From contig JBEIJQ010000046.1 in NCBI GenBank assembly GCA_040380145.1, positions 1 through 20,332 on the forward strand: a stretch of DNA of 20,332 nt, written 5' to 3'. Numbering within the stretch: position 1 is the stretch's first letter; each line of letters starts with the position of its first letter. The position numbers and the translations under genes were made by a program. The notes beneath the pieces were generated by a model. The model did no database searches. It was not told where the DNA came from and was given only the letters and a program-made list of their open reading frames with translations. Shown here piece by piece: positions 1 to 7,827 of the stretch. Origin of the DNA: JBEIJQ01 sp040380145. GTDB taxonomy: Bacteria > Bacteroidota > Bacteroidia > Chitinophagales > Saprospiraceae.

Positions 1-3000
1 GTGTGCGAAGGTTCGAATCTCCTCTTGCAGGCCTCTGTTGACCAGGGCGTGCTCAACCAAGACTACTCGATCCAATGGTTCGTGAATGGACAGGCCATCC
101 CGGGTGCCACTTTCCCCTTCTATTCGCACGTGGTGGTGGCCGGCCAGGGCTGCTCGGCCGAGATCCAGCAGTATTCGGTGGAGATCACTTGCCTGAATGC
201 CAATGCGGCCCCCTCCAACGTGAGCGTGCTCAACGCAACGCCCGGCGCGCTGACGGTGTATCCGCGGCCCGATTTCGGACTTGATTTCGTGCCCGCCCCG
301 CAAAACTGCACGGTCGCTCCGGTGGATGTCTGCGGCGGATTGAGTATTTCCTACACGCCTCTGAACAACCCCGCTCCGGGAGCCGGCTCCACCACGGTGA
401 ACTACACCGTGTCCGTGTCGGGCGCTCCCGCGGGCTGTACCTCTACCGGCAGTTATGTGATCCAGTGCCCAGGCGCTTCTTGCAGCCAAGTGGCCGGAAC
501 CGGCGTGACGCCCCCCGACAACGATATCTGCTTCAACGAGGTGTTCACCCTGACCAGCACCGGCCAAAGCGCCAGTTCCGGGTACATGTTCGGTTATGCG
601 TACACCACGACCAACCCCTACGGCAACTTGGAACAGGCCGTCACGACGGCCGTCCAACAGGGCAACTACACGCCGATGGCTAATGCCAACGTGGCCCAGC
701 AGTTCACCAATGGCAACGGCTATGGCCCGGGCGAGTACTACTTCGTCCCCTTCGTGAGCTTGAACATCGACGACCAGAACCCCAGTTTCATCTACCAGCA
801 ATCGGGCACGATGAACATCCCCTTTGCCGGCAGCAACTCGGTCACCGTCACGGTTCCCAACCTGCCCTATTGTCAGGGTGTGACGGCCTATCGCGTGACT
901 TTCACGGCCAACCAGACCAGCGGCATCGGCAATCCGATAGACGGGGTCTCCGGCGGCCTGCTCACCTACAACGGCGGCGGCACCACCAGCGTGAACCTGT
1001 CGAACAACAACTACACCAACAACCCCAGCGGACAGACGCTCACCATGAGCGGCAGCAGTACTTTCGGCGCCAATGTGGCCTGGAACTTCTCGATCCGCCC
1101 GGCTTTTGACATTCCGTATCCTACGCTTTGCCCCTCGTGTTTGGACGCGGGCAACCCTGCGGTGTTCAACCTGCTGCCCCAAATCTCGCTCACGCCCCAG
1201 TTGGTGGGCACGATCTGCTCGGGCGACAGTGTGAGCCTGAACGATTACAACCCCATTTCCAACATTCCCGGACAGTTCACTTGGTACGGCTCTAATCCGG
1301 CCCAGGGCGGCTCGCCATTGGCGAACACCAATGTGGCGCCTTCTTTGGCGGGCGACCGATACTGGGTGGAATTCTCCGCAGCTGCCGACACGACCTGCCA
1401 AGCATTGGACAGTGCTCTGCTCGCCGCCACGGCACTCCCGGCGGTCAACAACCTCGCGCTGCCCGCACCGATCTGCCAGGGCGATGTGGTGAACCTGACG
1501 CTCTTGAACGCCCAAGTGACCAACGCTCCGGGCTCGTTCACTTGGTTCCGCGGCAACCCGCTCACCAATCCCTTTGCCGTCCAGTTGCCCAATGCGCTGG
1601 CCCAGACCCAACAGCCCAGCAACGGCACCACCTATTGCTGCCGCTTCACCGATGTGAACACCGGTTGCAACAACTACACCTGTGTGACCTACACGGTCAA
1701 TCCGCTGCCTGCTCTGACGGCACCCATTTTGCAGCCTTTCATCTGCCCCAACGGCACCTTTGACCTGACCAGCCTCGAGGCCGGCTTCACTGCCGATGCG
1801 GGCACTTTCGCTTGGTATGCCGGCGACCCGAATGCGGGCGGAACCCCGGTAGCCAACCCGGCGGCCGTCACCAGCGGCGGACAGTATTGCGCCGTGTTCA
1901 CCGAAGCCGTCAACGGCTGTTCGAGCAAGATCTGCGTCAACCTCGGCACGCACCCGCTGCCCCAGCTCACCAGCTTGACCCAGCAGGGCCCGATCTGCGC
2001 CGGCGAATCGGTGGACCTCACCGCCCTGCAGATCGCCGTTACGGGCGAGGCGGGCACCTTTGAGTGGTTCTTGGGCAATCCCGCCACCAACGGCGTGGCC
2101 GTGGCCGATCCGACGGCCGTGGCCCCCGCTCAGGGCAATGTGTTCTACGTGCGCTTCACGAACTCCATCACCGGCTGCCGCAACACCGCCACGGTCACTT
2201 ACACGGTCAACCCCGCTCCCGCGCTGGTCACGCCCAACTTGGCCCCGATCTGCGACGGCGCCACCGTCAGCCTGCTCGCGCTCGAACCCAACATCGCCAC
2301 GGGCGCCGGCACCTTCGAATGGTTCGCCGACAGCGTGCAGCTTTCTTTCCAACAGGCCCAAAGCCAAACGCCCACGGGTGCCGAAACCTACACCGGCATC
2401 TTCACCAACGGGCTCGGCTGCACCAACCAAGTATCTTTCGCCTACACGGTGAATCCCCTGCCGACGCTGAACGCCCAACCGGTCCAAGACCTGGTGTGCA
2501 ACGGTACGATCGTGGACCTGACCAACTACCAACAGGCCATCACCGTTTCGCCCGGCACTTTTGCTTGGTCGTTGGACAACACGCCGCTCACGGCCGCACA
2601 AGCCCAAGCGCAGACCCTGACACAGCCTGCTACCTACACGGCGGTGTTCACGGCCTCCGGAACCGGCTGCAGCGCCGCTACAGATCTGACGTTTGACGTG
2701 CTGGCCCCCGTAACGGGCGCAACGGCTACCTACGATTGCACTGCCAACCAGATCGTGGTCAACTTCAACACGGCCACGGGCGGCGCCGGTGGTTACACCG
2801 TGTCGGTCAACTCGCCCAACCAAAACGGCGAAACGGTGCCGAACGGCGGCAACTGGAGCATCGTGGTGGCCGATTCCGTGGGCTGCGTACAGGCTCCGAT
2901 CAACGGAACGGTCAATTGCATCGTCTGCGATGCGGGCACGGCCGCCTCGCCCGTGGACACCATCTGCTGCGGACAAACGGCCACCATCGAGGTTTCCGGA

Positions 3001-4026
3001 CAGGTGCTGCTGCCGGGCAATGTGATCGCTTGGGCGCTCACACCCGCCGCTGACGGTCCGATCCAAGACACCACCGACATCGCCACGGCCAATGCCGCCG
3101 GATTGATCTTCCAGTCCAACCCCGACGGCAGCCTGACCCTCAACAACGGCTGCACCCTGCCCGCCGGCGATTACTTCGCCACGCCCTTTATAGCCGAAAA
3201 CCCGGTCATCGAACCCATCGTTTGGGACACTTTCAACGGCTGTTTCCCGCGCGGACAGATCTGCCCCGTGCTGATCGCCGACCCCATTGATCCCAACTGG
3301 CAGGTGGACACCTTCTTGGCTGTTTACCCCAACGGCGACACGATGGACGTGGTGATGCAGTTGACCCAGTCGCTGTTCCCGCCCAACGGTATCTCGCTCG
3401 ACATCAACCAGGGCCTGCTGAACGGATTCTTCCCGGGCGGCTCTCTGCCCTGCCTGCCCTTGGATCTGCTGTACAACGGCAACCCCAACGGCCTGTGGAC
3501 ATTGATCGTGACCAACGACGGCACCGGACCCCTTACGTTCCAAGTGCCCGACTTCACCATTACAGTGGACGCCGACACCTGTCTGCAGCTCAACGGAGTG
3601 GACCAGTTCGTGACGGTGCCAGGCGCCCAGGGAATCGTTCCGCCGGGCGGCACCGCTTCGATTTCCTTCCGCATCCCGCCGTTGCCGGGCGACTTCCCCA
3701 CGGTGAACCCTGCCTGCGAAAGTTACGGAGCCCCCGCCTTCGTGGTGTTCGACCAATGCGTGGGCCTGCCCCAGCCCAATACGCTGGGCGCCATGCGGGT
3801 GTTCCCCAACCCCTCGGCCGGCGTGTTCAATCTCGACTTCAACCGCCAAGTGACGGGCTATGTGCAGGTGTTCGACCTGCAGGGACGCTTGATCCGCAGC
3901 GCCGATCTGGCCCGCACCCAAAACACCCGCTTGGATCTCGGCGACGCGGCCAACGGACTGTACCTGCTCCGCGTGGTCAGCGGCGAGGAAGTGGAAACCC
4001 GCCAGATCGAGGTGCACAAGCCCTGA
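1..4026 (+). CDS. T9SS-secreted multidomain surface protein with Ig/PKD-like repeats (5'-partial)
   Basis: Secreted or cell-surface protein of 1341 visible residues. The reading frame is open at the left edge and shows no signal peptide, and its first residues (VCEGSNLLLQ) already look like the start of a repeat, so the true start lies outside the window. Residues about 405-900 hold six tandem Ig/PKD-like repeats of 82-90 residues. Each begins with a motif like ICxGxxVxL (at about 405, 491, 581, 665, 750 and 832), followed by GTFxW and often ending YTVNPLP. Residues about 905-1260 are Cys-rich, and a phrase around 1160-1190 (NGLWTLIVTNDG) faintly recalls a P-domain. Residues 1265-1341 form a type A T9SS sorting domain (VFPNPSAGVFNLDF, VFDLQGRLI, GLYLLRV). 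The family is exported by T9SS and usually anchored or released at the surface. The ligand or role is unknown, with adhesion or scaffolding the likely guess. Confidence 0.9.
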   Translation: MCEGSNLLLQASVDQGVLNQDYSIQWFVNGQAIPGATFPFYSHVVVAGQGCSAEIQQYSVEITCLNANAAPSNVSVLNATPGALTVYPRPDFGLDFVPAPQNCTVAPVDVCGGLSISYTPLNNPAPGAGSTTVNYTVSVSGAPAGCTSTGSYVIQCPGASCSQVAGTGVTPPDNDICFNEVFTLTSTGQSASSGYMFGYAYTTTNPYGNLEQAVTTAVQQGNYTPMANANVAQQFTNGNGYGPGEYYFVPFVSLNIDDQNPSFIYQQSGTMNIPFAGSNSVTVTVPNLPYCQGVTAYRVTFTANQTSGIGNPIDGVSGGLLTYNGGGTTSVNLSNNNYTNNPSGQTLTMSGSSTFGANVAWNFSIRPAFDIPYPTLCPSCLDAGNPAVFNLLPQISLTPQLVGTICSGDSVSLNDYNPISNIPGQFTWYGSNPAQGGSPLANTNVAPSLAGDRYWVEFSAAADTTCQALDSALLAATALPAVNNLALPAPICQGDVVNLTLLNAQVTNAPGSFTWFRGNPLTNPFAVQLPNALAQTQQPSNGTTYCCRFTDVNTGCNNYTCVTYTVNPLPALTAPILQPFICPNGTFDLTSLEAGFTADAGTFAWYAGDPNAGGTPVANPAAVTSGGQYCAVFTEAVNGCSSKICVNLGTHPLPQLTSLTQQGPICAGESVDLTALQIAVTGEAGTFEWFLGNPATNGVAVADPTAVAPAQGNVFYVRFTNSITGCRNTATVTYTVNPAPALVTPNLAPICDGATVSLLALEPNIATGAGTFEWFADSVQLSFQQAQSQTPTGAETYTGIFTNGLGCTNQVSFAYTVNPLPTLNAQPVQDLVCNGTIVDLTNYQQAITVSPGTFAWSLDNTPLTAAQAQAQTLTQPATYTAVFTASGTGCSAATDLTFDVLAPVTGATATYDCTANQIVVNFNTATGGAGGYTVSVNSPNQNGETVPNGGNWSIVVADSVGCVQAPINGTVNCIVCDAGTAASPVDTICCGQTATIEVSGQVLLPGNVIAWALTPAADGPIQDTTDIATANAAGLIFQSNPDGSLTLNNGCTLPAGDYFATPFIAENPVIEPIVWDTFNGCFPRGQICPVLIADPIDPNWQVDTFLAVYPNGDTMDVVMQLTQSLFPPNGISLDINQGLLNGFFPGGSLPCLPLDLLYNGNPNGLWTLIVTNDGTGPLTFQVPDFTITVDADTCLQLNGVDQFVTVPGAQGIVPPGGTASISFRIPPLPGDFPTVNPACESYGAPAFVVFDQCVGLPQPNTLGAMRVFPNPSAGVFNLDFNRQVTGYVQVFDLQGRLIRSADLARTQNTRLDLGDAANGLYLLRVVSGEEVETRQIEVHKP

Positions 4027-4044
4027 TCTTTTTCCCGCTCACGC

Positions 4045-4082
4045 AAAACGGGCCGCATCGGTGGATGCGGCCTGTTTTTTTT
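4045..4082 (+). terminator. Rho-independent terminator of the T9SS cargo gene
   Basis: A perfect 9-bp stem, GGCCGCATC paired with GATGCGGCC (4051-4059 and 4064-4072), has a GGTG loop and is followed by a T-tract at 4074-4082. An upstream AAAAC run extends the stem into the T-tract. It begins 24 bp after the stop codon. Confidence 0.88.
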
Positions 4083-4131
4083 GGGGGAAAATTTTTTTCA
4101 AAAAAAACAGATTCTTCTCCTCCCGAACTTA

Positions 4132-4165
4132 TGCGGAGCGGTGCAAAAAAAACGGCCGCTCCGCA
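4132..4165. repeat. Perfect 10-bp inverted repeat abutting the gldN-like promoter
   Basis: TGCGGAGCGG (4132-4141) and CCGCTCCGCA (4156-4165) are exact reverse complements separated by 14 bases that include an A8 run. The right arm touches the candidate -7 promoter element at 4166, so the repeat covers the -33 to -7 region of the downstream gene. It could be a regulator binding site or a remnant hairpin. There is no T-tract directly after the right arm, so it is not a good terminator on the plus strand. Confidence 0.6.
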
Positions 4166-4173
4166 TAATTTTG
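4166..4173 (+). promoter_or_regulatory. Bacteroidota-type -7 promoter element for the gldN-like pair
   Basis: TAATTTTG is an exact match to the TAnnTTTG -7 element used by the Bacteroidota primary sigma factor. It lies 25 bases upstream of the ATG at 4199. No TTTG -33 element is seen at the usual spacing, because that space is filled by the inverted repeat. Confidence 0.5.
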
Positions 4174-4198
4174 TGGTTCACCGATCAGTTTCCGGGAC

Positions 4199-4891
4199 AT
4201 GCCCAAATTTTTTCGATTTTTCGTTTTGTCGGCCTTGTTGGCCGTATCCGCCGGCGTGGGCGCGCAGCCGGGGGGAGCGCCCAACGGCGGCAATCCCCTT
4301 GAAAAACGGATCTGGCGCCAAATCGACCTGAAAGAAAACCAAGCCGCGCCCTTTGCGCACCCCGACAGACCCCTGCTCGAAGTGTTGAAGGCCGCCGCCC
4401 AATCCCGACAAGTGCGCATGTACGGCCCCAACGACCACCAAAAAAAGAGGCGGTTCGTCGATACGATTCCGGTAACGCAGTTGTCTTCCATCTTGTCGCT
4501 GGACGACACCCTCCTGCGCTTGGACGATTGGGGCAACCCGGTGGCCGACGATCTCCGCACGACCGCCCGAGAGGACATCTACACCGTGCCGTATGAAATG
4601 AAGGCCGAAAGACTTCATCTGTTGCTGATCGAAGAGGTATGGACTTTTGACGCCGCCGCCCAAAAGTGGAGCATCCGATTGGAAAGCATCGTTCCGCTGT
4701 TGGACAAACGCTCTTGGCGAACGGACGAAGTGGTCGCGCTCGTGCCCTTGTTCACGATGCCCTACGCGCCGCTGCGGCCATTCCTCCTCCAATACGACAG
4801 CCCCCGTACCGCCGAGGTGGTGGACGCGCTGTCTTGGGCGGATTTTTTCGACATGCGCCTGTACCAAGGCAAGATCGTGCAAAGAAACTGA
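4199..4891 (+). CDS. GldN/PorN-family T9SS component-like protein, copy 1
   Basis: A 230-residue exported protein. Residues 1-22 are a signal peptide (basic start, hydrophobic core, cleavage near GVGAQ). The GldN signature is present: an early WRQIDLKEN motif, RPLLEVLKAAAQSRQVRMYG, the central LLLIEEVWTFD, and a C-terminal LSWADFFDMRLYQGKIV matching the family's usual ending. GldN/PorN forms periplasmic rings with GldK/PorK beneath the outer membrane in the type IX secretion machine. This copy is shorter than the usual roughly 300 residues. It sits 7 bp upstream of a second GldN-like gene and not beside gldK, gldL or gldM, so it is probably an accessory paralogue. The start at 4199 is chosen because it gives the signal peptide and follows the promoter closely; no Shine-Dalgarno sequence is seen, as is common in this phylum. 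Confidence 0.8.
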   Translation: MPKFFRFFVLSALLAVSAGVGAQPGGAPNGGNPLEKRIWRQIDLKENQAAPFAHPDRPLLEVLKAAAQSRQVRMYGPNDHQKKRRFVDTIPVTQLSSILSLDDTLLRLDDWGNPVADDLRTTAREDIYTVPYEMKAERLHLLLIEEVWTFDAAAQKWSIRLESIVPLLDKRSWRTDEVVALVPLFTMPYAPLRPFLLQYDSPRTAEVVDALSWADFFDMRLYQGKIVQRN

Positions 4892-4898
4892 TTTTGCG

Positions 4899-5705
4899 AT
4901 GCTGAATGTTCAATCCATCTGCCGGTCGTTCCGGCACCTGTCGCCCGCCGTTGTTTGCCTGCTGCTATCGGCAGCGGCGAACGGACAAACGGCCGCAACG
5001 GACAAAGGCTTTTTCAGGCAGGCCGCCGGCTCGACCAACCAAGGAAAAGTCTTGGTGGAAAAATGGATCTGGCGCGAAATAGACCTGCGCCAAACGATGG
5101 ACTTGCCGGTCGCGCTTCCCGACCAACACCTGATCCAATACCTATTGGATGCGGCATACGCGCGGGAAATGCGCGTTTTGCGCCCCTACGCGCTCCAGAT
5201 CGCGGCCCCTTCGTTCTACTACGAACCGGCGCCCGGGCGCTATGCCTCGCAAGACACCCTGCCCATCGCCGAACTGGATGCGCAGATCGTCCGCAGGGAC
5301 TCCTTCAACCTCTTCGACGAAACCGGCGATTTCATACCCGACAATCCCCTAACCCCCGAAGTGGAGGGATTCAATGTGGTGGTCAAAAAATGGACCCCCG
5401 AGGAAATGCAGCGCTTTTTGATCGAAGAGGTTTGGTACTACGATCTAGAAACCGGACAAAAAGGCCGCCGCATCGAGGGCGTCATGCCGCTGTACGAAGT
5501 CGTGGACCCGGTGCGCAAAACAGTTGTCGGCGCCCACAACCTGTTTTGGATATCCTATCCCGATCTGCAGAAATACCTCGCGCGCCACGAACGGCCCGAC
5601 CCCAAGAGAGAAAAACTGACCTGGGCGCAATGGTTCGAACTGGGCCTTTTCTCCGGCAAGATCGTCCGAGAAGGCCATATCCATGTCCATCGGCGCCGAG
5701 AGTGA
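4899..5705 (+). CDS. GldN/PorN-family T9SS component-like protein, copy 2
   Basis: A 268-residue exported protein starting at the ATG at 4899. Longer in-frame options run into the upstream gene and lack a signal peptide. Residues 1-30 form a signal peptide ending near ANGQ. The protein aligns by eye with copy 1 along its length: KWIWREIDLRQTMDLP, LIQYLLDAAYAREMRVL, the central FLIEEVWYYDLETGQKGRRI, ISYPDLQKYLARHE, and C-terminal LTWAQWFELGLFSGKIVRE. Copy 2 keeps more of the canonical GldN middle section, including an aromatic WISYPDLQKYL segment that is altered in copy 1. The pair is almost certainly co-transcribed (7-bp gap) and arose by duplication, reminiscent of the tandem gldN/gldO pair of Flavobacterium johnsoniae. 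A role in the type IX secretion ring is inferred. Confidence 0.83.
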   Translation: MLNVQSICRSFRHLSPAVVCLLLSAAANGQTAATDKGFFRQAAGSTNQGKVLVEKWIWREIDLRQTMDLPVALPDQHLIQYLLDAAYAREMRVLRPYALQIAAPSFYYEPAPGRYASQDTLPIAELDAQIVRRDSFNLFDETGDFIPDNPLTPEVEGFNVVVKKWTPEEMQRFLIEEVWYYDLETGQKGRRIEGVMPLYEVVDPVRKTVVGAHNLFWISYPDLQKYLARHERPDPKREKLTWAQWFELGLFSGKIVREGHIHVHRRRE

Positions 5706-5709
5706 TCCC

Positions 5710-5727
5710 GCCCGTCAGCGTACGGGC
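5710..5727. repeat. Inverted repeat across convergent gene ends
   Basis: GCCCGT (5710-5715) and ACGGGC (5722-5727) pair perfectly around a 6-base loop, lying between the stop of the second gldN-like gene and the last codons of the convergent TraB/GumN gene. It could act as a simple bidirectional stop or stabilising hairpin, but no T-tract follows on either strand. Confidence 0.35.
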
Positions 5728-6632
5728 CGCAGCGTGTAGCCCGCTTGGCGCAGGAGTCGGATCACGCCTTGGGGACCGCCCAAATGCCCAGCACCGACGG
5801 CGAAAAAGGTAGGCTTTTCTTTGGCCATCGCACCGATCACGGGAATCCAGTTGCGGTTGCGGTCGTGCAGGAGTTTGTCTTCGAACCCTTGGAGGTCTTC
5901 TTGGGCGATCGAGCTCAGGTAGAGGCTGTCCACATTCTGCTCGCGGTACAGGCGCACCATGCCGCCGAGGGGATCTTCTCCGGGGGCGTTTTCGCCGGAT
6001 TTGAGCGCCCGGACCATTTCGAGGAGCCCATCGGCCTGTTGGGCGTAGGGGATCTGGTCGAAAATGCCCATTTGGTCGGCCACCGTTTCCAGGCCGCCCG
6101 TTTCGAGCTTGCCTTTGGCGAGGGTAAGGAACTCCATTTCATAGGATTTGGTCGGGCCTTCGATCATTTTGGTGTACAGCATGCTGCCGAGAATGAAAGG
6201 CTTGTAGTTTTCGAACAGCGAAAACCCCGACATGCGCACCTCTGCCACTTCCGTTTCGAAGTATTCTTTGACCATTCGGTAATCTTCCGGGGCCAACAGG
6301 TCGGCCAGTTTTTGGCCGTTTTTCATCGGTGCCAGGGCCATCATCTGAAAGGCCATTTCCAGCTGTTTGCCCATATCGAGCTCCATGGTCAGGCGCGTGC
6401 ATTTCAGCAGGCAGTCCGTGGTTTTTGCCGGCCAAAAAAATTCTTTTTCGGCCACGATGTGGATGGTGCCGAACAGGTAGGAGGGTTTTTTCAGCCCTTT
6501 TCCCGTGATTTCCCAGAGCAGGGCGTTCTCCAACGGCAAAGCCGGATTAGGCGGCGCCGCTGTTTTTTTGTGCGCGCCACAGGCGGAGAGCAGAAAAAGA
6601 ACGGGGAGCAGGAAAAGCAGTCGTTTGCTCAT
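5715..6632 (-). CDS. TraB/GumN-family lipoprotein
   Basis: A 305-residue predicted lipoprotein. The signal peptide ends in a lipobox, LLSAC, with the acylated Cys at residue 18. The mature part belongs to the TraB/GumN (TIKI-like) family: LLWEITGKGLKKPSYLFGTIH near the N-terminus, with the conserved GTIH at 55-58, and VGAGHLGG near the C-terminus (GAGH at 280-283). In TIKI proteins these two GxxH motifs are linked to metalloprotease activity; most bacterial members are uncharacterised. The length fits the family. The gene is convergent with the gldN-like pair (9-bp gap) and divergent from the Gfo/Idh gene, so it is probably monocistronic. A weak promoter candidate on the minus strand is TTAATTTG (6692-6699). 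The substrate is unknown. Confidence 0.87.
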   Translation of the reverse strand: MSKRLLFLLPVLFLLSACGAHKKTAAPPNPALPLENALLWEITGKGLKKPSYLFGTIHIVAEKEFFWPAKTTDCLLKCTRLTMELDMGKQLEMAFQMMALAPMKNGQKLADLLAPEDYRMVKEYFETEVAEVRMSGFSLFENYKPFILGSMLYTKMIEGPTKSYEMEFLTLAKGKLETGGLETVADQMGIFDQIPYAQQADGLLEMVRALKSGENAPGEDPLGGMVRLYREQNVDSLYLSSIAQEDLQGFEDKLLHDRNRNWIPVIGAMAKEKPTFFAVGAGHLGGPQGVIRLLRQAGYTLRPVR

Positions 6633-6756
6633 TTTGGATATTGTTATTGAAAAAAAGGGGTGCGGTCGGCGTTGGGGGCCTTTCGAAGGGACAAATTAAC
6701 GCAAAAAGAACCCACAAAGCCAAGAGCGGTTTACGGTTGCAGTCGGAAAGGCTGAT

Positions 6757-6764
6757 TATCTTCG
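6757..6764 (+). promoter_or_regulatory. -7 promoter element very close to the start codon (possible leaderless mRNA)
   Basis: TATCTTCG matches TAnnTTTG at all but one position and is preceded by GTTG about 17 bases upstream. It ends only 4 bases before the ATG at 6769, so transcription would begin at or next to the start codon. Confidence 0.45.
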
Positions 6765-6768
6765 CGCC

Positions 6769-7782
6769 ATGAACGGAAACGAACGACCGTTGCGGATAGG
6801 CCTGTTCGGGGCGGGCCGCTTGGGCCGTATCCACCTGAGATGCCTGAAAGAGGCCGACGGGGTGGAGTGCGTGGGTTTTCACGATCCCCATCCCGAGAAC
6901 GCCGAACGTGCCGCCTCCGAATTGATCGCGCCGGCATTCGCGAGCGCCTCCGAGTTGATGCGTTCGGTGGACGCGGTGGACATCGTGGCGACGACCACGG
7001 CCCATTACGCTTTGGCGGCGGAGGCGATCCGTTTGGGCAAACACGTGTTCGTGGAAAAGCCTTTGGCCGCCACGGTGGCCGAGGCCCGCGAGTTGGCCGA
7101 CATGATCGCCGGCTCCGGGCTGGTGGGCCAAGTCGGCCATGTGGAACGCTTCAACCCGGCCCTATTGGCCCTGGGAGAATTCCCCCTGCGACCGATGTTC
7201 GTGGAAACCCACCGATTGTCGTCCTTCACCGGCCGCGGCGCCGATGTTTCGGTGGTGGCGGATCTGATGATCCACGACCTCGACATGTTGCTGCACCTCA
7301 TCCCGTCGCCCATCGTTTCCATCCAGGCAAGCGGGGTCCCCATCCTTTCGCCGACGCCCGACATCGCCAACGCACGCATCGAATTCGCGAACGGCTGCAC
7401 GGCCAACCTCACGGCCAGCCGGGTGTCGCTCAAGCAGATGCGTAAGACGAGGCTCTTTCAGCCGGACGCTTACATCCGCTTGTATTTTTTGCAAAAAAAC
7501 GCCGAGGTCGTACAACTTTTCGACTCCCCCGACAGCGTTCCCCCGGGAGCGGACGTTATGCCCCTCGAATTGGGCGACCGCACCCGTTACCTGTATGCCC
7601 ACATCCCCACGCCACCGCCCATCAACGCCATCCGCATGGAACTGGAGTCTTTTGCGCGCAGCATCCGCCGCGGGGCGCCCTCCGCGGTGCCTTTTTTCGA
7701 AGGGCTCCGCGCCTTGGAACTGGCCGACCGGGTGGACGAGCTCATCCGCCAGCGCATCGCCCAAGTCACCATGCCCGCTTAG
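6769..7782 (+). CDS. Gfo/Idh/MocA-family NAD(P)-dependent oxidoreductase
   Basis: A 337-residue cytoplasmic sugar (or sugar-nucleotide) dehydrogenase. The N-terminal Rossmann fold is clear, with GLFGAGRLGRIH at residues 11-22 and the family's EKP motif at 96-98 (HVFVEKPLA). A GHVERFNP segment (123-130) follows and the C-terminal half is the usual mixed alpha/beta substrate domain, with a conserved D-L-M-I-H-D-L-D stretch. GHVERFNP also occurs in UDP-GlcNAc 3-dehydrogenases of the GnnA type, so a nucleotide-sugar substrate is plausible but not shown. It is first in a close run with a lipoprotein gene (45-bp gap) and a sugar transferase gene, pointing to polysaccharide or glycolipid synthesis. 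Confidence 0.87.
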   Translation: MNGNERPLRIGLFGAGRLGRIHLRCLKEADGVECVGFHDPHPENAERAASELIAPAFASASELMRSVDAVDIVATTTAHYALAAEAIRLGKHVFVEKPLAATVAEARELADMIAGSGLVGQVGHVERFNPALLALGEFPLRPMFVETHRLSSFTGRGADVSVVADLMIHDLDMLLHLIPSPIVSIQASGVPILSPTPDIANARIEFANGCTANLTASRVSLKQMRKTRLFQPDAYIRLYFLQKNAEVVQLFDSPDSVPPGADVMPLELGDRTRYLYAHIPTPPPINAIRMELESFARSIRRGAPSAVPFFEGLRALELADRVDELIRQRIAQVTMPA

Positions 7783-7827
7783 GGATTTTTGTCCAAAGAT
7801 CGGACCCAACGCACCCATAGATCGACC

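Noticed and set aside
5745..6650. 301-codon plus-strand frame
   Set aside because: Antisense shadow of the TraB/GumN lipoprotein gene, with no signal peptide or family motif.
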